DNA from: Euzebya sp.
GTDB lineage: Bacteria > Actinomycetota > Nitriliruptoria > Euzebyales > Euzebyaceae
Direction: 5' to 3'
DNA: 33,222 nucleotides
NCBI RefSeq assembly: GCF_964222135.1
Contig: NZ_CAXQBR010000037.1
Span: 1 to 33,222 of the forward strand
Made by a program: the position numbers and the translations under genes. Below, piece after piece: positions 8,937-16,060 of this stretch. Numbering within the stretch: position 1 is the stretch's first letter; each line of letters begins with the position of its first letter. The notes under the pieces were generated by a model. It searched no databases. It was given only the letters and a program-made list of their open reading frames with translations, and was not told the origin of the DNA.

Positions 8937-9571
8937 TCAGAGTCCTCATCGCCGACGACAACCCGGTGATCCGCGGCGGTCTCAGCGGCCTGCTCGACCT
9001 GCGCGACGACGTGTCGGTGGTCGGGGAGGCCGGCAACGGCAAGGAGGCGGTCGCGAAGGTCCGCGACCTCCGGCCCGACGTGACCCTGATGGACGTCCGG
9101 ATGCCGATCATGGACGGCATCGAGGCCACGTCGCAGGTGGCCGAGCAGACGGCCGTGCTGATGCTGACCTACGCCGAGGACGTCGAGATCGTGGGACGTG
9201 CCATCCAGGCGGGCGCCCGGGCGTACATCGTCCACGGGCGCTTCACGCCGGACGAGCTCGGCGACGCGATCCGCGAGGTCCACGCCGGGGGGACCCACGT
9301 CAGCCCCACCGTCGCACCCGCCCTGTTCGAGCTGGTGCGCACCGGCGCGACGACCGGCGGTCCGGGCAGCGCCGACGGGTTGACCGAGCGCGAGATCGAC
9401 GTGGTCAACCTCATCGCGCAGGGCCGCTCGAACGCCGAGATCGCCGAGGCGCTCTTCGTCTCGGAGAAGACCGTCAAGAACCACATCAACCGCGCCTACG
9501 CGAAGCTGGGGGTGAGCAACCGTGCCGAGGCGATCGCCAAGTGGCTGGGCACCAGCGGCCACCACCGGTGA
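8933..9571 (+). CDS. NarL/LuxR-type response regulator with a His in place of the conserved receiver Lys
   Basis: 212 aa, GTG start overlapping the kinase stop. The receiver domain (residues 1-118) has the acidic pair D8/D9, phosphoacceptor D54 (VTLMDVRMP) and the switch Thr (VLMLTYAED). Where most receivers have a conserved Lys (..YLLKD..), this one reads GARAYIVHGRF, with His in place of Lys and one extra residue. The C-terminal LuxR helix-turn-helix is canonical (LTEREIDVVNLIAQGRSNAEIA, VSEKTVKNHINRAYAKLGV). It is the last gene before the flp promoter. Phosphorylation by the adjacent kinase and binding to the shared pilin operator are inferred. Confidence 0.93.
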   Translation: MIRVLIADDNPVIRGGLSGLLDLRDDVSVVGEAGNGKEAVAKVRDLRPDVTLMDVRMPIMDGIEATSQVAEQTAVLMLTYAEDVEIVGRAIQAGARAYIVHGRFTPDELGDAIREVHAGGTHVSPTVAPALFELVRTGATTGGPGSADGLTEREIDVVNLIAQGRSNAEIAEALFVSEKTVKNHINRAYAKLGVSNRAEAIAKWLGTSGHHR

Positions 9572-9580
9572 GCACCGGCG

Positions 9581-9643
9581 GGCCCAGGGGGGCCCAGGTG
9601 ATCTGGGCCCCGCGGGGCGCCCCGATTTGGGTCCTGGGGCCCT
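9581..9643 (+). promoter_or_regulatory. Operator A: repeated GGGCCCA/TGGGTCC boxes upstream of flp
   Basis: The intergenic region before flp holds GGGCCCA boxes near 9581 and 9591, a palindromic unit GGCCCAGG-TGAT-CTGGGCC (9591-9609), and a second TGGGTC at 9628 within TGGGTCCTGGGGCCCT (9628-9643). Distal and proximal TGGG boxes are 24 bp apart, about two helical turns. The same arrangement occurs before the toxin gene (17652-17727) and the second pilin fusion (22331-22382). The base of the -10 element lies 38 bp after the proximal box, as at the other two sites, so this looks like an activator site ending near -40. Confidence 0.75.
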
Positions 9644-9665
9644 GTCCAGGTCCCGCGTCGATCCG

Positions 9666-9671
9666 TACCGT
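9666..9671 (+). promoter_or_regulatory. -10 element of the flp promoter
   Basis: TACCGT fits the actinobacterial TANNNT -10 pattern. It lies exactly 38 bp after the start of the proximal TGGGTC box, the same distance as GAGCCT at 17750 and TACGGT at 22405. The predicted transcript would have a 5' leader of about 35-40 bases containing an AGGGGA ribosome site before the flp ATG. Confidence 0.6.
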
Positions 9672-9714
9672 GACCTGTGTCATCGACGAGCAGACTTCGC
9701 ACAGGGGATCACAC

Positions 9715-9945
9715 ATGAGCTCGATCATCGCGCTGTACACCACCGCCCAGATGCTGGCCGAGCGCGGCCGCGACCGCCTGCGGGCGGAGGAGGGCCAGAC
9801 CTCGGTGGAGTGGCTCGGCATCGCCGCGGTCATCGTGGCCATCGTCGTCTTCATCGCGGGGGATCTGTCAGAGGGGATCGCCGGCACGATCCGCGACGCC
9901 TTCGAGGGCCTCATCGGCCGGGCCTCGGGCGCGGACGGCGGCTGA
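9715..9945 (+). CDS. flp: Flp-type major pilin
   Basis: 76 aa, the expected size for a Flp pilin. ATG at 9715 is chosen because AGGGGA sits 7-12 bases upstream and the promoter -10 lies at 9666, which rules out more upstream starts. A 27-residue charged leader ends in EEG, then QTSVEWLGIAAVIVAIVVFIAG. Gly at -1 and Glu at +5 form a prepilin peptidase site leading directly into the single hydrophobic pilin helix, followed by a short C-terminal tail (GTIRDAFEGLIGRASGADGG). The mature chain would be about 49 residues. It probably forms the pilus fibre. No prepilin peptidase gene is visible in the window, so processing must rely on an enzyme encoded elsewhere. Confidence 0.93.
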   Translation: MSSIIALYTTAQMLAERGRDRLRAEEGQTSVEWLGIAAVIVAIVVFIAGDLSEGIAGTIRDAFEGLIGRASGADGG

Positions 9946-9970
9946 TCGCCCACGCGGTACACGTCCTGAG

Positions 9971-9994
9971 GGCCGCCCCCGACCGGGGGCGGCC
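9971..9994 (+). terminator. Strong GC hairpin after flp
   Basis: A perfect 10-bp inverted repeat GGCCGCCCCC / GGGGGCGGCC with a four-base GACC loop lies 26 bp after the flp stop. There is no T-tract, which is common in very GC-rich genomes. It could terminate most flp transcripts, or attenuate read-through into the vWA genes so that pilin mRNA is more abundant. Confidence 0.7.
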
Positions 9995-10041
9995 GCTCGT
10001 GTTCCCACGAGGAGGTCGCTGATGGTGCGGAGGTCGTCAGG

Positions 10042-11451
10042 GTGAGGGGGTCGTCCGGGGTGCGCAGGTCCTTCGCGGTGGTGTGCGCGCTGCTGCTCGT
10101 CGCGGGCTGCAGCGGCGGGAGCGACCCGGAGGTCGCCGGCCCGACCACCGTGCCCCCGCCGGACGCGGGCGCCTCCGCGACCGCGTCGCCGACCGAGGCG
10201 CCCACGACCGAGGCGGCCACCGAGCCCGAGCCGACCGAGGAGGAGGACGACGAGGACGTCGCCTACCCCTCCACCTCGCGGTTGCGGGACCTCGGGGCCG
10301 CGGCGACCTGCGACCTGATCGGCGACGAGTACTGCGACGACGCGAACGGCAACCTGTGGCCGGACTTCGTCGAGTCCGAGCTCGGCCAGGACCCCGCGGC
10401 GGACGAGTGCACCCAGGACGACTGCGGCGGCGCCACCACCCAGGAGATCCTGGTCGAGACCCAGGACAACACCCTGTTCATCCTGGACGCCTCCGGCTCG
10501 ATGGCCGGCGACGCCGGCGGCGTCTCGAAGATGGACGCCGCGAAGCAGGCGCTGGTGGACTACGTGTCGGTGACCCCCGACTTCGCCGACCTCGGCCTGA
10601 TGGTCTACGGGCACCGGGGTGACAACTCCGACGCGGGCCGGGCCGAGTCCTGCGCCGGCATCGAGACCTTCGCCCAGATCGGCGACCTGACCCCGGAGAA
10701 CGCGGCCGACGTCGTCGGCCAGTTCAGCGCGACGGGCTGGACGCCGATCGGCGCGTCCCTCGACGCCGCCGGACCGGTGCTGCAGGCCGCGGCCGACGCG
10801 GACGCCGCCGAGGGCCTCGAGGGGGCGACGAACCGGATCATCCTCATCTCCGACGGCATCGAGACCTGCGACGGGGACCCGGTCGCCTCGGCGCAGGCCC
10901 TCGTCGACCTGGGCATCCAGGTGGTCGTGGACGTGATCGGCTTCGACCTGGCCGAGGCCGACCGCGCGGCGCTGCAGCAGGTGGCGGACGCCACCGGCGG
11001 CATCTACCGGGACGCCGCGAACGCCCAGGGGCTGCGCGACGCCCTGCGGGAGTACATCGCCCAGCGCGCCCAGGTGCAGGAGGTCATCAACTGCCGCATC
11101 CGCGCCGACGCCGCCAACGGCAGCTGCCGGGTCAACTTCGCCGCCGACGCGCTCAGCGTGCTGCTCGCGGAGGGGGAGGAGGCCCGTCGTTCCGACGACC
11201 TCGCCGAGCGCGAGCGGGGCCGGTTCATCGGGCGGTGGGCGCTCCAGGTGGACGACGAGTACGAGGACGTCCGCCAGCAGATGCAGTCCGACGCGACCGC
11301 CAGCCTGGAGGAGCTGCAGGCAGAGATCGCCGAGTCGCTCGAGCGCTCCGAGGAGATCCTCGGGCAGTTCCAGAAGGTCGCCCTCCGGCCGACGTTCACC
11401 TGCCCCTACGACGACGACGTCGGCGGCGACCAGGGGGTCCAGCTGGCATGA
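10042..11451 (+). CDS. vWA-domain lipoprotein, Tad-associated
   Basis: 469 aa, GTG start with GGAGG upstream. A signal peptide ends in lipobox LLVAGC, then a Pro/Thr/Glu-rich linker and a Ca-binding-like stretch (DDANGNLWPDFVESELG, flanked by Cys) reminiscent of thrombospondin type 3 repeats. The von Willebrand A domain (residues about 140-340) has a complete metal site: D149-x-S151-x-S153 (DASGSM), T234 (WTPIGAS) and D271 (SDGIETC). The C-terminal 130 residues form a probable coiled helix with further Cys (NCRIRADAANGSC, FTCPYDDD). It should be anchored outside the membrane. vWA proteins accompany Tad pili as adhesins or assembly factors; its ligand is unknown. It overlaps the TadG-like gene by four bases. 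Confidence 0.85.
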   Translation: MRGSSGVRRSFAVVCALLLVAGCSGGSDPEVAGPTTVPPPDAGASATASPTEAPTTEAATEPEPTEEEDDEDVAYPSTSRLRDLGAAATCDLIGDEYCDDANGNLWPDFVESELGQDPAADECTQDDCGGATTQEILVETQDNTLFILDASGSMAGDAGGVSKMDAAKQALVDYVSVTPDFADLGLMVYGHRGDNSDAGRAESCAGIETFAQIGDLTPENAADVVGQFSATGWTPIGASLDAAGPVLQAAADADAAEGLEGATNRIILISDGIETCDGDPVASAQALVDLGIQVVVDVIGFDLAEADRAALQQVADATGGIYRDAANAQGLRDALREYIAQRAQVQEVINCRIRADAANGSCRVNFAADALSVLLAEGEEARRSDDLAERERGRFIGRWALQVDDEYEDVRQQMQSDATASLEELQAEIAESLERSEEILGQFQKVALRPTFTCPYDDDVGGDQGVQLA

Positions 11452-12563
11452 GGCGGCTGCGCGGCGGGGTGGACGGCGAGCGCGGCTCGGTGATCCCGAG
11501 CTTCCTGGTGCTCACGCTGGTGACGGTCGTGATGGGGGTGTTCTTCTTCCAGACCGGCCGCGCCACCGACCTCGGTGCAGAGGCGCAGACGGGCAGCGAC
11601 GCGGCGTCGCTGGCGGCCGCAGCTGACATCCGCCAGCAGATCCTCGAGTGGATCTACTCGGGCGCCTGGAACTACAGCCCCTTCGTCGTCAACGTGCTGC
11701 GCGCCCGCGGCGCCGCCCAGATGTACGCCGCCCGCAACGACGTGACGATCGAGGACTTCTCCATCACCACCGTCGGCTACCTCACCTACGACGTGCACGT
11801 GCAGTCCGCCACCCGGCGCGGTCTGACCGCCGAGGGCTACGTCGACGACGACCCCGAGGGCGGCACCGGGGAGTTCACCGTCGGCGACGGCGAGGTGGGT
11901 CGCCAGGAGGCCACCGCCCGCGTCGGCCCCGGCGCGGCGAGCTTCCTCGCGGAGGGCTACTGGAGCACCGGCAGCGGCGGGTTCGGGCCCGGCTCCGGCG
12001 GGTCGGCCACCACGTCCGCGGGGACCTGCGCGACCAGCCGTGCCGAGGTGCTCGACCTCGCCCAGCGCGCGGGGGTGAGCCCGCCGCCGGAGGGGACGTC
12101 GTTCCTCGAGCGGTACAGCGCCTGCGACGGCGCCTACGGCCGGGTGGCGGTGCGCCCGCTGGCGGAGGAGATGAAGATCTCGCTGCTGAAGCTCGAGGCG
12201 GCGATGGGCGAACCGCTGCAGATCAACTCCGCCTACCGGTCGCCGCAGGCGCAGGCGATCGTCTGCGCCCAGGTGACCGGGCCGTGCGCGGCACCGGGCC
12301 GCTCGATGCACCAGTCGGGGCTGGCCGTCGACGTGCAGAACTACCAGCGCGCCGCGGCGGTGGCGAACGCCGACCCGTCGATCGGCTTGTGCCAGCCGCT
12401 GCCGCGGAACGACGCGGTGCACCTCTCCCACCGGACCGGGCGGGAGTGCGGCGGCAACACGGGCACCGCCGGCGGGGGCGCGGGCGGCGGCGGGTTCATG
12501 CCCTTCGGCGGGTTCGCCAGCCTCTCCGCCCAGGCCGGCATCACCGTCCGGCTGGTGGAATGA
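11448..12563 (+). CDS. TadG-like protein fused to an M15-type D,D/L,D-carboxypeptidase domain
   Basis: 371 aa, ATG overlapping the previous stop. The N-terminus (DGERGSVIPSFLVLTLVTVVMGVFFFQTGRATDLGAEAQTGSDAASLAA in outline) is the TadG/TadE-like membrane segment of Tad loci. After a Gly/Ser linker near residues 170-195 comes a peptidase M15 domain: INSAYRSPQAQAIVCAQ, then SMHQSGLAVDVQ (zinc ligands H288 and D295) and VHLSH (H325, third ligand, with H328 nearby). M15B enzymes such as VanY trim the C-terminal D-Ala of peptidoglycan stems. The enzyme would be held outside the membrane by the TadG helix, suggesting local wall remodelling for pilus passage (inferred). A Gly-rich tail follows. The fusion is unusual, since TadG is normally linked to a vWA-like domain. 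Confidence 0.8.
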   Translation: MRRLRGGVDGERGSVIPSFLVLTLVTVVMGVFFFQTGRATDLGAEAQTGSDAASLAAAADIRQQILEWIYSGAWNYSPFVVNVLRARGAAQMYAARNDVTIEDFSITTVGYLTYDVHVQSATRRGLTAEGYVDDDPEGGTGEFTVGDGEVGRQEATARVGPGAASFLAEGYWSTGSGGFGPGSGGSATTSAGTCATSRAEVLDLAQRAGVSPPPEGTSFLERYSACDGAYGRVAVRPLAEEMKISLLKLEAAMGEPLQINSAYRSPQAQAIVCAQVTGPCAAPGRSMHQSGLAVDVQNYQRAAAVANADPSIGLCQPLPRNDAVHLSHRTGRECGGNTGTAGGGAGGGGFMPFGGFASLSAQAGITVRLVE

Positions 12564-13855
12564 GGCTGCGCCCCCTCCTGTGCGTGACCGCGCTGCTCCT
12601 GGCCCTGTGCGCCGGCCCGGCGGTCGCGCAGTCGCCGACGCCGACCCCCGGCCCGACGGCGGCGCCGCTGGGGGACGCGCCGGTGCTGTTGATCCTCGAC
12701 GCGTCCGGGTCGATGACCGCTGACGACGGGACCGGCCGCCCGAAGATCGATGCGGCCAAGGAGGCGCTGACCGAGCTGATCAGCGGTCTCGGACCCGAGG
12801 CGGCGGTCGGGCTGCGCGCCTACGGGCACCGCACCCCGAACACCGACCGCGAGGCCGGGTGCGCGGACACCGAGCTGCTCGTGCCGGTGGGGACCGGCAA
12901 CGCGGCGGCGCTGCAGCAGGCCGTCGACGGGCTGTCGGCCAGCGGGTTCACGCCGATCGGCGCGTCGCTGCGGGCGGCGCTCGAGGACCTGCCCGACGGC
13001 GCGGCGCGGACCGTGGTGCTGGTCAGCGACGGGATCGACACCTGCGCCCCGCCCGCCGCCTGCGACGTGGCGCGCGACATCGTCTCCGAGGGCGTGCAGC
13101 TGCGGGTCGAGACCGTCGGCTTCCAGGTCGACGCCGTGGCGGCGGAGGAGCTGCGCTGCATCGCCGAGGTCACCGGCGGCACCTACCGGCCGGCGGACTC
13201 TGCGGAGGACCTCGCCCGCGAGCTGCGGGCCTACCTGCCCACCGGCACCCCGATCCGCGGCGGCCCGACGCCGGAGCAGGCCACGACGATCGGGCCCGGC
13301 CAGTACGTCGACGTCCTCGCCCACCCCGAGGAGCGGTGGTACGCCGTCGACCTCGAGGCCGGTGACCGCGTCCGCGCGGTCGCCTCCATCATCGGCGACG
13401 CCGAGACGCCGGACATGCCGACCGCGACCGTCGAGATGTCGCTCGGGTTCGCCGACGTGATCGGGCTGGCCGGCTGCGACGACGACGCGGTCACCGGGCT
13501 CGGCCCGTTCACCCAGACCCTGGCGGTCGACGGGCTGCGGGTCAGGGGCGGCACGGTCTGCTCCGACCCCGGCCGCTACGTCATCGGGCTGCGCACCCCC
13601 GAGCCGGCCGAGCGCGACGACCGCCGCGCCCTCGAGGGGGTCGAGCTGCCCATCGAGCTGTTCGTCGCGGTCACCAGCGACCCGGTGGCCCCCGAGGCGA
13701 CCCCGATCGCCCAGCGGCCGGCGCTCGACGAGCCGCCACCGGTCGATCCCGGCCGGCGCCCGACGCCGACCAGCTACTACCTGGCCGCGGCCGGCGCCTT
13801 CGCGATCATCGGCGCGGTCGGCGGGATCGTCATCTCGCGGAGGCTGGGGCCGTGA
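12560..13855 (+). CDS. Secreted membrane-anchored vWA protein
   Basis: 431 aa, ATG overlapping the previous stop. A Sec signal peptide (LLCVTALLLALCAGPAVA, probable cleavage after residue 23) leads to a Pro/Thr linker and a vWA domain with an intact metal site (DASGSM at D47/S49/S51, FTPIGAS, SDGIDTC). Residues about 240-390 form a beta-rich domain beginning GQYVDVLAHPEERWYAVDLEAGDRV, and a C-terminal helix (YLAAAGAFAIIGAVGGIVIS) with a basic tail anchors it. The beta-domain is paralogous to the whole next protein (13852-14607). Binding partner unknown. The GTGA overlap with the next gene implies one operon. Confidence 0.85.
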   Translation: MRLRPLLCVTALLLALCAGPAVAQSPTPTPGPTAAPLGDAPVLLILDASGSMTADDGTGRPKIDAAKEALTELISGLGPEAAVGLRAYGHRTPNTDREAGCADTELLVPVGTGNAAALQQAVDGLSASGFTPIGASLRAALEDLPDGAARTVVLVSDGIDTCAPPAACDVARDIVSEGVQLRVETVGFQVDAVAAEELRCIAEVTGGTYRPADSAEDLARELRAYLPTGTPIRGGPTPEQATTIGPGQYVDVLAHPEERWYAVDLEAGDRVRAVASIIGDAETPDMPTATVEMSLGFADVIGLAGCDDDAVTGLGPFTQTLAVDGLRVRGGTVCSDPGRYVIGLRTPEPAERDDRRALEGVELPIELFVAVTSDPVAPEATPIAQRPALDEPPPVDPGRRPTPTSYYLAAAGAFAIIGAVGGIVISRRLGP

Positions 13856-14607
13856 CGCGGGACGTGCGCGGTGCCGTCGTCGTCGTGTGGACGGCGATCC
13901 TCGTCCTGCTCGCGGGCGGCGCGGTGGGCACCGTGGCCGCAGGGGCCCAGACGGCCGCGCCGTCGGCGCCGTCGGTGCCGGCCACGCCGTCGACGCAGGA
14001 GGTGCCGAGCGTCACCGGCGCGGCGAACCCCGCGGAGGCACCGGTCGTGCCCGCCGGGTCGGTGGTCGACACGGTCCTGCTCACCGAGGTCCTGTGGTAC
14101 GCCGTCGACGCCGCACCGGGGCAGCGGGTCGGTGCGACCGTCGTCGTGGTCGGGCGACCCGACGGGCCGACCAGCGAGGCGGCCGCGGTGGAGGTGACCC
14201 TGACCGACCCGCAGCGCCAACCCCTCCAGTCGCGCGAGGTCGGGTTCACCGGCACCGCGGACGGGGTCGTCGAGATGCCGACGGCCGAGATCCCCGCGGT
14301 CGGCGGCGAACGCCCCCTGCTGTCGGTCGCGCTGCGCTCGGACGACGGCGAGGACCCGCTGGCGGGGACCGGCTACCGCCTGCAGCTGACCGTGGTGGTC
14401 GAGGGCAACCCCGCACCCGTCGAGGTCGAGACCGCCGCGGCGACCCCCGGCGGCGCGGCGCCGCCCGCCCCCGACGTGACGGTCACCGCGGCGCCCGTGC
14501 CGCCGCCCGGGGACCCTGACGTGGTGCGCGACCTGGCGCCCGTGGCGCTGGTCGCCCTCGCCCTCGGCGGGGTCGCCGGCTTCGAGCTCTCACGGAGGGG
14601 GTTGTGA
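13852..14607 (+). CDS. Membrane-anchored beta-domain protein, paralogue of the C-terminal half of the preceding vWA protein
   Basis: 251 aa, GTG start. A signal or anchor helix (VVVVWTAILVLLAGGAVGTVAAGA), an Ala/Pro/Ser linker, then a beta-rich domain containing VVDTVLLTEVLWYAVDAAPGQRV, closely matching GQYVDVLAHPEERWYAVDLEAGDRV in the upstream protein. A second Pro-rich linker and a C-terminal membrane helix ending ELSRRG give the same topology as its paralogue without the vWA domain. No catalytic residues recognised. Probably an extracytoplasmic structural partner of the vWA proteins. It overlaps the following lipoprotein gene by four bases. Confidence 0.7.
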   Translation: MTRDVRGAVVVVWTAILVLLAGGAVGTVAAGAQTAAPSAPSVPATPSTQEVPSVTGAANPAEAPVVPAGSVVDTVLLTEVLWYAVDAAPGQRVGATVVVVGRPDGPTSEAAAVEVTLTDPQRQPLQSREVGFTGTADGVVEMPTAEIPAVGGERPLLSVALRSDDGEDPLAGTGYRLQLTVVVEGNPAPVEVETAAATPGGAAPPAPDVTVTAAPVPPPGDPDVVRDLAPVALVALALGGVAGFELSRRGL

Positions 14608-15704
14608 CCACCCGCCGGCGACGCCGCCGCGCGGCCGCCGTCGGGGTGCTGCTGCTCGCCGTCGCGGGGTGCGCCCCGGTGGGCCGGGTGCTGGGCGGCG
14701 ACCAGCCCACCCCCGGCCTCGACCCCGTCGCGGTGCTGCCCACCGGACAGCCGTCGCCGCCACCCGACGCGGGGACCGGCGGAGCGGCATCCAGCCCGCC
14801 GGTCGAACCGACCGCCACCACGCCCCCGACCACCACCGCACCGGCACCGGTGACGACGCCGTCCGCGGACGACGTCCCGCCCGATGACGAGCACGCGACC
14901 GGCGACCAGGACCCGTCGGGCGACGCGGCGGTGGAGGCGGCGCTGGTCGCCGCCCGGGTCCCCCAGCTGATCGCCGTCGACGGATCGGCCGCGATGGCGG
15001 AGCGGTTCGGCGCGGGCACCCGGCAGGCGGCCGCGGCCACCGCGGTCGAGCGCCTGTCCCTCGCCGCCCCCGACTTCGTCCCCCTCGGGCTCGCCAGCTT
15101 CGGCGATGCCGGCGGCGCGGACACCGCCGGTCGTCTCGAGTCGTGCTCGAGCGTCACGACCCACGCCTCTCCCGGCGAGGTGGAGGTGGGTGCCGCTGAC
15201 GTCGCCGGCCGACCTGGGGCGGTCGGGTGGCGTCCGCTCGCGGCGATGCTCGACCTGGCCGCACCGGCGCTCGCCGCCGCCGGCCAGCGGACCGGCGACC
15301 ACGGCGCGCCGCCCGGTCGGCTGATCGTGATCACGAGCGGGGCGGACAGCTGCGGGGAGGACGTGCTCGGCGTGCTCGATCGGCTCGGCGACGACGCGCC
15401 GGTCGTCGACGTCATCGCCCTGGCCGCCCCACCGGACGACCTGGCGTTCCTGGCTGACCTCGCCGGACGCAGCGGCGGGACGGTCGCGGCTGCCGACGGA
15501 CCCGAGGGGCTCTCGGCCGCCGTCGACCGGCTCGCGGCGCGACCCGCCGACCTGGTCCGCACCGCCGCCTGCGGCGGTGACCGACGTGAGCCGGGCGCGC
15601 AGTCGCCCCTCGCCGCCGCGCTGGCCAGCGTCGACGCCGCCGCCGAGCGGGTGCCCGAGGCGCACGCCCCCGCACCGACGAGCTGTCGGGACGGAGGGTC
15701 GTGA
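14604..15704 (+). CDS. Lipoprotein with a metal-site-degenerate vWA domain
   Basis: 366 aa, GTG start. Arg-rich n-region, lipobox LAVAGC, a long Pro/Thr linker to about residue 105, then a vWA-like domain. Compared with the two vWA proteins upstream, all metal-site elements are damaged: VDGSAAM replaces DASGSM (second Ser lost), GWRPLAAML replaces G(F/W)TPIGASL (Thr to Arg) and ITSGADSC replaces ISDGIETC (Asp to Gly). It therefore probably does not bind a divalent ion and may be a structural or decoy subunit. It sits in the same operon, overlapping genes on both sides by four bases. Confidence 0.75.
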   Translation: MTTRRRRRRAAAVGVLLLAVAGCAPVGRVLGGDQPTPGLDPVAVLPTGQPSPPPDAGTGGAASSPPVEPTATTPPTTTAPAPVTTPSADDVPPDDEHATGDQDPSGDAAVEAALVAARVPQLIAVDGSAAMAERFGAGTRQAAAATAVERLSLAAPDFVPLGLASFGDAGGADTAGRLESCSSVTTHASPGEVEVGAADVAGRPGAVGWRPLAAMLDLAAPALAAAGQRTGDHGAPPGRLIVITSGADSCGEDVLGVLDRLGDDAPVVDVIALAAPPDDLAFLADLAGRSGGTVAAADGPEGLSAAVDRLAARPADLVRTAACGGDRREPGAQSPLAAALASVDAAAERVPEAHAPAPTSCRDGGS

Positions 15705-16039
15705 CCGACCGGCTGGTGGTCGACGGCCGTGACGTCGCAGCGCTCGAGGTGGCCCGGACGGCCCGGACCCGCAGCCGCGGGCTGCTCGGCCGCGACGGCA
15801 TCGACGGCGCGATGTGGCTCGCACCGGCCAAGCACGTCCACAGCCTGGGCATGCGCTTCGACCTCGACGTGGCGTTCGTCGACGTCGACGGGCTGGTCCT
15901 GCACACCCAGCGGCTGCGCCGCAACCGCAGCTCGCGGCTGGTCTGGCGGGCCAGGGCGGTCATCGAGGCCGAGGCGGGCGCCTTCGAGGGGTGGGGGCTC
16001 ACCCCCGGCGTGACCGTCGCGGTCCCGCCCCGCCAGTGA
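15701..16039 (+). CDS. DUF192 family protein
   Basis: 112 aa, GTG start overlapping the previous stop. The sequence carries the DUF192 hallmarks: ARTRSRGLLGRDGIDGAMWL, the HVHSLGMRFDLDVAFVD strand pair, and VIEAEAGAFEGWGLTPG near the C-terminus. No signal peptide. The molecular function of DUF192 is not established; its small beta-domain often lies near type II secretion or Tad genes, as here at the end of the vWA operon. Confidence 0.85.
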   Translation: MTDRLVVDGRDVAALEVARTARTRSRGLLGRDGIDGAMWLAPAKHVHSLGMRFDLDVAFVDVDGLVLHTQRLRRNRSSRLVWRARAVIEAEAGAFEGWGLTPGVTVAVPPRQ

Positions 16040-16048
16040 GCCCGCTGG

Positions 16049-16054
16049 TACCGT
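16049..16054 (+). promoter_or_regulatory. -10 element of a near-leaderless era promoter
   Basis: TACCGT (TANNNT) ends six bases before the era GTG, so transcription would begin at or next to the start codon. No ribosome site is visible upstream of the GTG, which agrees with a leaderless mRNA. Confidence 0.55.
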
Positions 16055-16060
16055 CGTCGG

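Noticed and set aside
9581-9643. Possible riboswitch before flp, because of the stacked GGGCCC palindromes.
   Set aside because: The fixed 38-bp distance to a downstream -10 at three genes places the element upstream of transcription, so a DNA operator is more likely.
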